64,000 bases of DNA from Chryseobacterium gleum (GTDB taxonomy: Bacteria > Bacteroidota > Bacteroidia > Flavobacteriales_D > Crocinitomicaceae), in the NCBI GenBank assembly GCA_945897805.1, contig CAMDFX010000007.1, positions 88,856 through 152,855 on the forward strand, written 5' to 3'. Of this stretch, positions 29,365 through 36,663 are shown in pieces. Under the pieces are notes generated by a model that made no database searches, had not been told where the DNA came from, and saw only the letters and a program-made list of their open reading frames with translations. A program made the position numbers and the translations under genes. Numbering within the stretch: position 1 is the first letter of the stretch; every line of letters begins with the position of its first letter.

Positions 29365-30438
29365 ATGGGTAATTTTAAATCAATTTTAAATAATTTACTG
29401 ATTGTTTTACCAATCTTTGCTTGCTTTGTAACTTCTTACGCGCAAGATCCTAACTTTACACAGTTTTATAACAATCCCGTGTACTACAATCCTGGAATGA
29501 CTGCCATTGGAAATGGCTTTACTTTTCGGTCTAATTACAGAAGTTTATGGACGCCAATCATTAGCAAATTCGACACTTATTCCGTTACTTTTGAGGCGGA
29601 AGCAATCAATAAAGTGGGTGTTGGTGTGCTTGCTTTTAGTGACGTTGCTGGTGAAGGATTATTGCGGACTACTGCAGCAAATCTTTATTATTCATACCGT
29701 GCGGTAGACACTCGAAATTTAATTTTTCAAGTTGGATTTTCTGGTGGAATTGTGAATAAATATGTCGATTGGAGCAAATTTACTTTTACAGACCAACTAG
29801 ATGAAATATTTGGAAAAGTATCTAATTCAGCATTCATTAATCCCAATTTTAATTCTGTTACTTACGCCGATTTTGGTTCTGGATTTGCATTTAGATTTAA
29901 TAGAAAATCCAGAAAGTCAGGAACAGCTTACAAAAGATCAACCATCACTTTAGGCGGCGCTGTGCATCATTTGTCGCGTCCAAATGATGCTTTAATCGGC
30001 GAAAAAGATAAATTGCCAATGAAATTTAACGTTCATGGAAATGCCAATTTATTAATCAATAAGATGATTTATTCGCCTGCTTTTATTTTTGAAAGACAAA
30101 ATCAATTTCAAACAGTTACCATCGGCATGAGCGTCGTTAACAAACCATTTATTTTGGGTTTTTGGTTAAGAAATAGAAATTATCTGTTTACTGGAAATCG
30201 ATATGATTCCTTCATTACTTCGTTGGGGATGAATATTCCCATGAATCGCGTCTCAACAATGCGCATAACTTATAGTTTTGATCTCACTGTTTCTCGTTTG
30301 AGAACTGCCTCAATTGGTTCACATGAGGTGAGTTTGATTTTAGATTTTGACAATCAAAAACTCTTCAAAAACGTGCAAACAAGACGGAACAATAAGCGCA
30401 AATACCGCTGCCCAACTGATTTTAAAGGATACGATTAG
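29365..30438 (+). CDS. PorP/SprF family type IX secretion membrane protein, partner of the giant protein
   Basis: A 357-residue outer-membrane beta-barrel protein. It has a signal peptide (1-27, ending SYAQ) and the family opening DPNFTQFYNNPVYYNPGMTAIG. Barrel strands lead to the typical YSFDLTVSRLRTASIGSHEVSLIL end. In Flavobacterium SprF is needed specifically for SprB to reach the surface, and PorP/SprF proteins anchor type B substrates to the outer membrane. The 2-nt spacing behind the giant gene makes a dedicated pair and one transcript very likely. The basic tail after the last strand (NKRKYRCPTDFKGYD) is slightly longer than usual. Confidence 0.92.
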   Translation: MGNFKSILNNLLIVLPIFACFVTSYAQDPNFTQFYNNPVYYNPGMTAIGNGFTFRSNYRSLWTPIISKFDTYSVTFEAEAINKVGVGVLAFSDVAGEGLLRTTAANLYYSYRAVDTRNLIFQVGFSGGIVNKYVDWSKFTFTDQLDEIFGKVSNSAFINPNFNSVTYADFGSGFAFRFNRKSRKSGTAYKRSTITLGGAVHHLSRPNDALIGEKDKLPMKFNVHGNANLLINKMIYSPAFIFERQNQFQTVTIGMSVVNKPFILGFWLRNRNYLFTGNRYDSFITSLGMNIPMNRVSTMRITYSFDLTVSRLRTASIGSHEVSLILDFDNQKLFKNVQTRRNNKRKYRCPTDFKGYD

Positions 30439-30626
30439 TCTGATCATTTTCCTTTTTCAAGGGTAAAACTTACTTCGGTAAACTCATTACAGGTATTTTG
30501 AGGTGCTGAGATTATTTGTTCGTTGAGGAAATTCAAATTTGCGGAATGATAGTTCTGTAATTCATCGCCTGAAGTAACAGATCTTAAATCTAAGGTTTTT
30601 AAAATAAAATGGAGATTTAAGAAAAT

Positions 30627-30653
30627 AGCCGTCCTAGTGATTGGACGGTTTTT
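30627..30653 (+). terminator. Intrinsic terminator, probably of the giant-protein/SprF unit
   Basis: CCGTCC (30629-30634) pairs with GGACGG (30643-30648) around an 8-nt loop, followed directly by five T residues. It is the first terminator-like structure after the SprF-like gene, about 190 nt downstream of its stop. Confidence 0.65.
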
Positions 30654-30661
30654 GAAACGCG

Positions 30662-30718
30662 CTAAAAAGTGTAAACGATTGAGATAGCGATAGCTCATCG
30701 ATAGAAGTCACTTTTTAG
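30662..30718. repeat. 57-nt imperfect long hairpin
   Basis: Outer arms CTAAAAAGTG and CACTTTTTAG are perfect 10-bp complements. Inside them CGA-t-TGAG pairs with CTCATCG, leaving a 10-nt apical loop. The two-tier structure suggests a palindromic repeat element or a stable RNA structure. Confidence 0.55.
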
Positions 30719-30924
30719 AAGTTTTAAAAATGCTGTAGTTTACGGAAGCAAGTTCAATCACGGAGACTTGATTACCTGCGGTGCTACTGCGTGGTTTCTT
30801 TTGTTACTTTACTTTCATCAAGGAAAGAAAAGTAAAAATCTAAGGTGTAAAGATTATTTTGATGTTTAACGTAAATTGATAGTCAGCACCTCAAAATAAA
30901 CCAATCGCTTTTTCAATTCAGAAA

Positions 30925-30954
30925 TTGTGCATTCGTTTCAAAATCCTACTTTTG
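30925..30954 (+). promoter_or_regulatory. CPBP protease promoter (TTG-N19-TACTTTTG)
   Basis: TTG (30925-30927), a 19-nt spacer and TACTTTTG (30947-30954) match the full Bacteroidota promoter consensus. The -7 element ends 4 nt before the ATG, so transcription would begin at or within the start codon and the mRNA would be leaderless. Confidence 0.7.
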
Positions 30955-30958
30955 AACT

Positions 30959-31891
30959 ATGAAATTTATTCAAATTGGATTTTCTGGTAAAAATGGTTTT
31001 CTAAATTATTTTGCAACTTTCGCTTTAACTGCATCCACGCTTTTGGGCGTGGGTTTGATTCCCTATACTTTTGCTTTAAAAAAGGCAGGTTTGGTTTTGA
31101 CTAAAGGAGTTACAACCCAAGATGCCATCAATGCATTGGGTGAAAATACTTTTTTAGCCTTGCAGTTATTTCCATTTGTCATTTCACTTTTTGTATTGAT
31201 GCTTTGCAATAAATTCATTCACAAGCGTACCGTTTTGTCCTTGTTTACCTCCCGAGATTCATTCGATTGGAAACGTTTTTTTATCAGTTTTGGCGCTTGG
31301 GGAATTTTGATGTTTGCGATGCTTGGAATCAACGCATTCGTCTTGAAAAATCCTTATGAATGGAACTTTCAGTCGCAAACATTTTGGATGCTTTTAGCAA
31401 TTTCCATTTTTGTGATTCCGCTGCAAACGACTTTTGAGGAAGCTTTTTTTCGCGGAAATTTATTCCAAGGAATGGGATCGTTCTTCCGAAAAGGTTGGAT
31501 TACAGTCTTCTTTACAGGGTCACTTTTTGCTTTGATTCATGGTTCCAATCCAGAAGTGGAAATGCTCGGTTTTGGAATTTTAATCTATTTTTTAGTCACA
31601 GGAATCTTCCTCGGAATTCTGACTTTAATGGACGACGGTTTAGAGCTTTCCATGGGATTTCACGCTTGGAATAATATTTTTGGCGCTTTGTTTGTCACCA
31701 ATAATTGGCAAGTTTTTCAATCTGATGCCATTTGGATAGACACCGCAAAACCTAATTTTGGTTGGGACGCCATTGCTTCCATGGCAGTTTGTTTTCCCTT
31801 GTTGATTTTACTTTTTTCAAAACTTTTCAAATGGAAAGATTGGAAAAAACGCTTTTTTGGAGAAATCGAGAAACCTGACGAGTCAAAATAA
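30959..31891 (+). CDS. CPBP family intramembrane glutamic endopeptidase (CAAX/ABI type)
   Basis: A 310-residue polytopic membrane protein with about eight hydrophobic segments. The three CPBP catalytic motifs are present: EEAFFR (Glu160, Glu161, Arg165), the His of FALIHGSNPE (His195), and FHAWNN (His235, Asn239). These form the intramembrane glutamic-protease centre. Family members process prenylated proteins in eukaryotes, and in bacteria act in bacteriocin self-immunity or membrane-protein cleavage. No bacteriocin gene is adjacent, so the substrate is open. It carries its own promoter and stands alone. Confidence 0.9.
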   Translation: MKFIQIGFSGKNGFLNYFATFALTASTLLGVGLIPYTFALKKAGLVLTKGVTTQDAINALGENTFLALQLFPFVISLFVLMLCNKFIHKRTVLSLFTSRDSFDWKRFFISFGAWGILMFAMLGINAFVLKNPYEWNFQSQTFWMLLAISIFVIPLQTTFEEAFFRGNLFQGMGSFFRKGWITVFFTGSLFALIHGSNPEVEMLGFGILIYFLVTGIFLGILTLMDDGLELSMGFHAWNNIFGALFVTNNWQVFQSDAIWIDTAKPNFGWDAIASMAVCFPLLILLFSKLFKWKDWKKRFFGEIEKPDESK

Positions 31892-32011
31892 GGAAAAGGA
31901 TTTGCTGTTTTTAGCGTACAATTAGATTTTGTCTATTAAAAGCAAGGAAGATTCATTTTAAAAATTAAATAGCCTTTAAATGGTCTTTTTAATCGAAGTT
32001 TTTTCAATTTA

Positions 32012-32200
32012 TTGGCGAAATACAACAACCGCTACTGGGCAGGAATTATCTACAGAATGGCTGATGCCGTTGGTTTCACCGCTGGTTGGGACATCAAGGA
32101 AAGATATAGAATTGGGTATAGTTATGATCACACAATCAACAAGTTGACCATGATTTCAAGAGGAACACATGAGGTTGTTTTGGGATTTTTGTTGAAATAG
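32012..32200 (+). pseudogene. C-terminal remnant of a PorP/SprF family gene
   Basis: About 62 codons encode the last barrel strands of a PorP/SprF protein: NNRYWAGIIYRMADAVG, then KERYRIGYSYDHTINKL, then RGTHEVVLGFLL. These match the ends of the two full PorP/SprF proteins in this window. No ATG starts it, and a stop codon closes the frame 42 nt upstream. Some 250-300 N-terminal residues and the signal peptide are absent. It is best read as what is left after a deletion or insertion at this boundary, just left of the accessory genes. Confidence 0.75.
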
Positions 32201-32324
32201 GCTTGGGTTTGGTGGTAATTTGTTTTACGAAGCCCGTTATGTTTAAACCCTAATAAATATTTCTGTTGATATATTTTAATTGTAGATTAGGCTCAATTTT
32301 ACAATTTCCTTGATAAAGAAAACT

Positions 32325-32570
32325 TTAATCTTCATCCGTAAAGCTAGAATCTTCAAAGCCCTTAAAAAGTGTTGAAAGCTTTATTTCAAAAGCATCAGCA
32401 AATTTTTGAGCTGAGTATATGGTAATTGTGAATTCTCCTCTTTCAATGGCAGAGATATTTTGAAAGTTATTACCCAATTTATCTGCTAATTCAGGTTGCG
32501 TCATTTTATTTTCTTGCCTCAATTTCTTGATGTAAGTTCCAAACAATAAACTAAACTCTGCTTTTTCCAT
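32325..32570 (-). CDS. XRE family helix-turn-helix regulator
   Basis: An 81-residue single-domain DNA-binding protein. The five-helix XRE/Cro fold is visible from LRQENKMTQPELADKLG (helices 1-2) and QNISAIERGEF (recognition helix and the invariant Glu-Arg-Gly). The ATG giving MEKAEFSLL was chosen over an upstream TTG. There is no toxin, sensor or dimerisation domain. It is divergent from the small membrane-protein genes. A 16-nt near-palindrome overlapping their promoter is a likely binding site, so it probably represses that unit and possibly itself. Confidence 0.88.
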   Translation of the reverse strand: MEKAEFSLLFGTYIKKLRQENKMTQPELADKLGNNFQNISAIERGEFTITIYSAQKFADAFEIKLSTLFKGFEDSSFTDED

Positions 32571-32605
32571 AAGGTGCAAAGTCTTAATTTCTTCCTTTTA
32601 AGAGC

Positions 32606-32645
32606 TAACAGTATATTGTTATATTAAAAAAAATAATTAGTTTTG
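32606..32645 (+). promoter_or_regulatory. Promoter of the accessory membrane-protein genes with overlapping operator-like palindrome
   Basis: TTG (32616-32618), 19-nt spacer, TAGTTTTG (32638-32645) form a full-consensus promoter. The -33 element lies inside TAACAGTATATTGTTA (32606-32621), a 16-nt near-palindrome with TAACA/TGTTA arms, a TATA centre and one mismatched pair. A bound repressor would block the promoter, and the divergent XRE gene is the natural candidate. Confidence 0.65.
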
Positions 32646-32666
32646 GCTAATTAAAAAATACTTTAT

Positions 32667-32957
32667 ATGTTTTTATTAGTCATTTTATGCATAATTGCGG
32701 TTGGTTATTGGTTGTTTAGAGCAAAACTTGTAATCAAGCTTGAAAAAAAAGAGATAAAAACAAATTTAGAAACCTTAGTACTTGTAACTTTTGTGAAAAG
32801 ATTAGGATTGACAATTTTACTTTTGGCAATTTGTGCACTTATTACTGGACTAATTGTTCAGGGTATGGGAAATAAGGTTTCTTCTGCAGGGTTTCTTCCT
32901 TTTATTATTATACCAATCTTTCTTTTTATTTCAAGACAGATTTGGAGGATTAAATAG
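32667..32957 (+). CDS. Small membrane protein, unrecognised
   Basis: A 96-residue protein with three hydrophobic segments (about 1-17, 48-68, 76-92) separated by a basic stretch (VIKLEKKEIKTN). I do not recognise the family and see no catalytic motif. It is the first gene behind the strong promoter that faces the XRE regulator, and it may be co-transcribed with the small genes that follow. Confidence 0.65.
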   Translation: MFLLVILCIIAVGYWLFRAKLVIKLEKKEIKTNLETLVLVTFVKRLGLTILLLAICALITGLIVQGMGNKVSSAGFLPFIIIPIFLFISRQIWRIK

Positions 32958-32974
32958 GCTATATTTTTGCTAAA

Positions 32975-32982
32975 TATCTTTG
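32975..32982 (+). promoter_or_regulatory. Candidate internal -7 element
   Basis: TATCTTTG, an exact TAnnTTTG match, lies 32 nt before the ATG at 33015 and after an in-frame upstream ATG, favouring the later start. No -33 TTG is properly spaced. Confidence 0.35.
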
Positions 32983-33014
32983 TAAAAATTTTAAAAACAA
33001 CTAAATATGACACT

Positions 33015-33206
33015 ATGAAAAATTCACTTAAATTAATTTTGACAGGTATTATAATTATTTACCTTTTAATAGGCTTAGGAATTGATCAATATTCTGATTA
33101 TAAACTAAGCCAAAGTGAAAGCCTTTTAGAGGGGGTAGCAAGAGATCTTGATAAGTATGGTCCTGGCCATATAATATCAATTGTGTTTTGGCCATTCTAC
33201 TTGTAA
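33015..33206 (+). CDS. Very small membrane-anchored protein, unrecognised
   Basis: 63 residues: one N-terminal membrane helix (about 5-23), a polar middle with SQSESLLEGVARDLDKYGPG, and a hydrophobic end HIISIVFWPFYL. No family is recognised. The ATG was chosen because of the -7 element between it and an upstream alternative. The amphipathic layout (helix, acidic loop, aromatic tail) is compatible with a membrane peptide, but function is unknown. Confidence 0.45.
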   Translation: MKNSLKLILTGIIIIYLLIGLGIDQYSDYKLSQSESLLEGVARDLDKYGPGHIISIVFWPFYL

Positions 33207-33234
33207 ACTATTTTCATCTGTTAAATTTATCTAA

Positions 33235-33510
33235 ATGAGATTAGTAAGATATATCAGTGTTTCTTTATCAGTATTTGCAGTAATCTGTCTTTTGTCAACG
33301 AAAATATGCTACATCAATCCTGATGAAACTTATTCTTGGTATTCAGGTATTTGGCATGGAATTTTCATTTTACCGCATTGGGTTGTAAGTTGGTTCACAG
33401 ATGGAGTTTACTGTAAAGCACCAAATGCTTCAACTGCTTATAGTATTTGGTGGTGGATATTTTTGGTATCTACTGTATTTGCTATTCTTTCTCCAGCAAA
33501 AAATCGTTGA
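33235..33510 (+). CDS. Small two-helix membrane protein with a GIWHG motif
   Basis: A 91-residue protein with an N-terminal membrane helix (about 5-24), a tryptophan-rich middle containing SWYSGIWHGIFILPHWVVSW, and a C-terminal helix (about 68-86). Similar unnamed proteins with a WYSGIWHG-type core occur in Bacteroidota, from memory. No function is known to me. TTG (33201-33203) and TAAATTTA (33222-33229), 18 nt apart, lie directly upstream with 5 nt to the ATG. Confidence 0.6.
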   Translation: MRLVRYISVSLSVFAVICLLSTKICYINPDETYSWYSGIWHGIFILPHWVVSWFTDGVYCKAPNASTAYSIWWWIFLVSTVFAILSPAKNR

Positions 33511-33571
33511 TACAAGCAATTATTAGTTTTTGAATAATAGACTATAAAAACAGAATACTTATTTTTATTTC

Positions 33572-34120
33572 ATGAGTAATACTTTGGAAGAAACTAATGC
33601 GAAAGCATCAATTTGGCAACAATTAAGGTCAAATAAGATTGCAGTTATTTCATCTTATACAATAGCAAAATCAGTTGTTGGAGCTTTTTTTATGGTTTTA
33701 GTTAGTTATGAACCATTTAGATTTATTATAAAAAAGTGGTCACTATATTTTCCAATCGTAAATCTGCAAAATTTCCTAGAAGATTTTGTGTTTATTTTAC
33801 TCATTTCAATTGACACGATTTTATTTTGCTTTTTGATCAAAAATCTGATTAAAGAGACCAATAAAAAAACAAATTGGTTTCTTGCTTTTGGTTTTTTAAT
33901 TACTCCATTTCTATTCAAAACATTTATTTTTATTTTAACTGGAATGATGTTCTCAATTGGAATTAAAGAGTTTCAAAATGAGATTAATTATATTTTTAGT
34001 GATTCAATTGTATTAATACCAACATTATTTGTTTTAATTTTTAAAGTGTCACTTTGTTATGTCTTATTAAATTGGTTTGAACAAAAAAAGGATCTTATTC
34101 ACTATTTAAAATCGATGTAA
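33572..34120 (+). CDS. Membrane protein, unrecognised; ends at a probable frameshift
   Basis: 182 residues with four hydrophobic segments (about 32-50, 68-90, 108-130, 150-168). The reading frame ends in LKSM-stop. Just before, codons CAA-AAA-AAG form an in-frame A-AAA-AAG heptamer, the classical -1 slippery site. The -1 frame is open from there for another 130 codons and encodes more membrane segments. The intact protein may therefore be about 303 residues. The product family is not recognised. Alternatives are a natural stop followed by a separate gene, or an indel in the A7 tract. Confidence 0.55.
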   Translation: MSNTLEETNAKASIWQQLRSNKIAVISSYTIAKSVVGAFFMVLVSYEPFRFIIKKWSLYFPIVNLQNFLEDFVFILLISIDTILFCFLIKNLIKETNKKTNWFLAFGFLITPFLFKTFIFILTGMMFSIGIKEFQNEINYIFSDSIVLIPTLFVLIFKVSLCYVLLNWFEQKKDLIHYLKSM

Positions 34121-34482
34121 GACATTTTCTTTGGTTTTTTATACCTACCTCAGGATATGTTTATTTCATTTTAAAATACCTTATTTATTTTGTTACAAAT
34201 TATTCAGATCACATTGCAAATCTAAAATATTTGAGCAGGGCTTGGTGGGGTTCAATTTTTTCAATGCCAATTTTTGCTTTTGGTTTGTTTTTTTTGCTTT
34301 TAACACTTATGTCTAGACTCAAGGTCAACCTGGAGTTGGTGAAAAAGAGTAATATAAATTATTTAGCCATATTTACTTTTGGTATTATTTCACCTCTCTT
34401 ACTATTCTTTTTCGAAAATCAAGTGTTTCAGTTTATTACATTTATTCTAAATTTTTTGATTTATTATTGTGATAAAATTTAG
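34081..34482 (+). pseudogene. Downstream part of the frameshifted membrane-protein gene
   Basis: The -1 frame relative to the previous entry is open from just after the TGA at 34078-34080 to the stop at 34480-34482. It lacks any ATG or GTG near its start; the first plausible initiator is TTG at 34231. The translation is membrane-like (FLWFFIPTSGYVYFILKYL, SMPIFAFGLFFLLLTL, LAIFTFGIISPLLLFFF). It joins to the upstream frame only through the A7 tract. It could also be a short TTG-started gene of 83 residues. Confidence 0.45.
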
Positions 34483-35086
34483 AATTACAGGTACATATCT
34501 TTCCTACAGCATTATTGAATTAAATCAAGCTGATGCTTTATATCTTCAAAATATTATGGAAAGTGAGCTTGTCAACTATGATAAGATATTTTTTGAGCGT
34601 AAAGACTTCAAGAAGCTTGGTTTTAAATCTATAGAAGAACTAACTATGAAATCTCAAATAAATGGCTTTTTATCTTCATTTCACTCATTACAGTATCCTG
34701 ATGTTTTTACGTTCTTTAAGAACAAGAAGAAAGTATTTGTTTGTGCTGTAGATCGTTTAGAAACTAAATATCATTCAGGCTTATATGAGGAGTATTGTAA
34801 TGTTAAATCATCTATTAATCCTCATGATTTTAGCTTTAGAATAAAGAAAGGATGTAAATACTTCTTATGGAAGAAACAGCAAATTGGTACTTTCACATTT
34901 GCTCTTAAAGATGATATTGATTTGAACCAACTTTTATTTGAGCACAAGGTACATCACTTTAAGTTTAAGGGATTTTATTACAATCCTGTTCAACTGCTAG
35001 AAATTTATTTAGATGATAGTATATTGAATTTTTCTGTAGGAAAAAAGTCTGAGGAAAGACAAACTATAGTTGTGTTGAAGAACTAA
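34469..35086 (+). CDS. Hypothetical soluble protein, unrecognised
   Basis: A 205-residue protein without signal or membrane segments. It is rich in Lys, Phe and Tyr, with mixed alpha/beta character; recurring acidic-aromatic stretches include LNQADALYLQNIMESEL and YYNPVQLLEIYLDD. It begins with GTG, and its first 14 nt overlap the end of the preceding membrane-protein frame, so translation is probably coupled. This supports reading the preceding frame as coding. I do not recognise the family. It is the last gene before tRNA-Val. Confidence 0.65.
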   Translation: MIKFRITGTYLSYSIIELNQADALYLQNIMESELVNYDKIFFERKDFKKLGFKSIEELTMKSQINGFLSSFHSLQYPDVFTFFKNKKKVFVCAVDRLETKYHSGLYEEYCNVKSSINPHDFSFRIKKGCKYFLWKKQQIGTFTFALKDDIDLNQLLFEHKVHHFKFKGFYYNPVQLLEIYLDDSILNFSVGKKSEERQTIVVLKN

Positions 35087-35235
35087 GATTTGACTGAACG
35101 TTTCAATGCTAAAAAGGTCTTGCACACTATTTGACACACTCACACTTTAAATTAAGTTAAATTCAACTATTGAAATATTTAGAGTGTTTAGTTTTGTCAG
35201 GAACAATTGTTATTAGAGCTTATCAAACACAGTAG

Positions 35236-35268
35236 AAACAAAAAAAAGCCTCACATTTCTGTGAAGCT
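35236..35268 (-). terminator. Intrinsic terminator of tRNA-Val
   Basis: Read leftward, AGCTTCACA pairs with TGTGAGGCT around a GAAA tetraloop and runs into seven T residues, starting 8 nt after the tRNA 3' end. Confidence 0.9.
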
Positions 35269-35275
35269 TTCTGAG

Positions 35276-35350
<75 letters not shown>

Positions 35351-35393
35351 ATTTTAACGCTAGAAACACCACTGTATTTCGTAATTGCGTGTG

Positions 35394-35423
35394 CAAAGAT
35401 ACGGCACTTTTTTGAATTAGCAA
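35394..35423 (-). promoter_or_regulatory. tRNA-Val promoter (TTG-N19-TATCTTTG)
   Basis: On the minus strand TTG (35421-35423), 19 nt, then TATCTTTG (35394-35401) fit the Bacteroidota housekeeping promoter exactly, 43 nt upstream of the mature tRNA 5' end. Confidence 0.85.
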
Positions 35424-35442
35424 GGATTTTTCTGAAAAAAAA

Positions 35443-36663
35443 TTAAAAAAGATCGCTGATTAAAAAGAAACTTCCTGTAATTAAAATGGTATCTGTTTTA
35501 TTTGCTGATTGTTGAGCGCTTTGTACTGCATCTTTCATTTTTGAATAGTACGATGCTTTTAAATCTAATGATTCAGCAGTTGACTTTAAGTCATGAACTT
35601 TTGCGCTGCGTTCACTGCTGAATTCAGTTAAATAAAACGTAGCGTCTTTTGGAAACAATGCAAGAATACTTTGTAAATCTTTGTCTGAACTGGTTCCATA
35701 AACAATGTGCAATTGTCCAGAAACCTGTGATTTTATCGAATGCAACAATTGTTTTATGCCGTCTACATTGTGCGCCGCGTCTACAATTGTCAATGGATTT
35801 TGAGAGATTATTTCAAACCTTCCTCTAAAACCTGTGTTTTTTTTGGTGTTTTCAATTCCAAGCGTAATTTGAGATTCAGAAAAATCAAATCCGAGTTCGT
35901 TCAAGGCTTGAATAGCGGTTCGAACCGTTCTTTCATTTTTCCATTGATAGCTATCAGCAGGGAAATGAAAAGGTATTTTGAATGTTTGTTTTTCGGCCCA
36001 ATATATTTTCGCCTGCTGTTTATGAGCCATTTTTTCGAATACTGCAATTGTTTCCGGCAAAGTTTCACCTATCACAATCGGAATATTCACTTTGATAATT
36101 CCTGCTTTCTCAAAGGCAATTTTCTCTAATGTGTCTCCTAAAATCGCTACATGATCCATGCCAATATTGGTAATAACTGATAGGATAGGGGAGATGATGT
36201 TCGTTGAATCCAATCTTCCGCCTAAACCAGTTTCGATGATGCAAATTTCACATTTCGATTCAATAAAATGAGTCAAAGTCAGCGCCCAAGTAATTTCAAA
36301 AAAGGAAGGTTTGACCTCTAAAGTCAAATGTCTAATTTGTTGACAAAATGAAACAACTCTTTCTTGAGAAATTTGTATTCCGTTCACTAAAATTCGTTCT
36401 CTGAAATCCTGGATGTGTGGCGAAGTAAAAAGCCCAGTTTTTAACCCCTTTTCCATGCAAATAGATGCAAGCATATTGGCTGTCGAACCTTTGCCATTGG
36501 TTCCTGCAACGTGAATGTATTGAAGTTGATTGAAATCTATATTCAACTGTTTGCACAAACTCAACGTGTTGCTTAAATCAGGTTTGTAAGCAACCGCTCC
36601 AATTTTTTGATACGCTGGAAATTGCTCAAATAGCCAATCAATTGCTTCTTCGTAAGTGGTCAA
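35443..36663 (-). CDS. folC: Bifunctional folylpolyglutamate / dihydrofolate synthase
   Basis: A 406-residue Mur-ligase-fold enzyme that adds glutamate to dihydropteroate and folates. The opening YEEAIDWLFEQFPAYQKIGAVAYKPD, the P-loop GTNGKGS (54-60) and LFTSPHIQDFRERILVNG are characteristic. A later VDAAHNVDGI marks the C-terminal domain. It starts with TTG; this is supported because the family's N-terminus begins precisely there and no in-frame ATG is nearby. The TTG overlaps the tonB stop as TTGA, so translation should be coupled to the upstream tonB gene. Confidence 0.93.
   Translation of the reverse strand: MTTYEEAIDWLFEQFPAYQKIGAVAYKPDLSNTLSLCKQLNIDFNQLQYIHVAGTNGKGSTANMLASICMEKGLKTGLFTSPHIQDFRERILVNGIQISQERVVSFCQQIRHLTLEVKPSFFEITWALTLTHFIESKCEICIIETGLGGRLDSTNIISPILSVITNIGMDHVAILGDTLEKIAFEKAGIIKVNIPIVIGETLPETIAVFEKMAHKQQAKIYWAEKQTFKIPFHFPADSYQWKNERTVRTAIQALNELGFDFSESQITLGIENTKKNTGFRGRFEIISQNPLTIVDAAHNVDGIKQLLHSIKSQVSGQLHIVYGTSSDKDLQSILALFPKDATFYLTEFSSERSAKVHDLKSTAESLDLKASYYSKMKDAVQSAQQSANKTDTILITGSFFLISDLF

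Larger units (their letters stand above)
30494..30898. repeat. 405-bp segment bounded by 16-bp perfect inverted repeats
   Basis: TATTTTGAGGTGCTGA (30494-30509) is the exact reverse complement of the sequence at 30883-30898. Inside lie two hairpins and no credible ORF. This is the plan of a small non-autonomous element such as a MITE. I cannot confirm a target-site duplication. Confidence 0.45.
30439..30958. other. 520-nt noncoding interval with structured repeats
   Basis: No convincing gene lies here. The interval holds a rightward terminator hairpin, a 57-nt imperfect long hairpin, and a pair of 16-bp inverted repeats enclosing 405 bp. At 30813-30836 there is a short imperfect self-complementary TTACTTTACTTT / AAAGAAAAGTAA pair. 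The right end carries the promoter of the CPBP protease gene. Confidence 0.6.

Noticed and set aside
30444..30698. 84-codon leftward frame in the noncoding interval
   Set aside because: It crosses the terminator hairpin and one inverted-repeat arm, has no family resemblance and no promoter. It is better explained as chance within a repeat element.
34131..34316. 61-codon frame over the frameshift region
   Set aside because: It lies in the third frame, is short, and conflicts with the longer membrane-like frame that overlaps it.
32325..35086. Toxin-antitoxin or known defence system
   Set aside because: The XRE protein is not next to a recognisable toxin, and none of the small genes shows nuclease, ATPase, TIR or kinase motifs.
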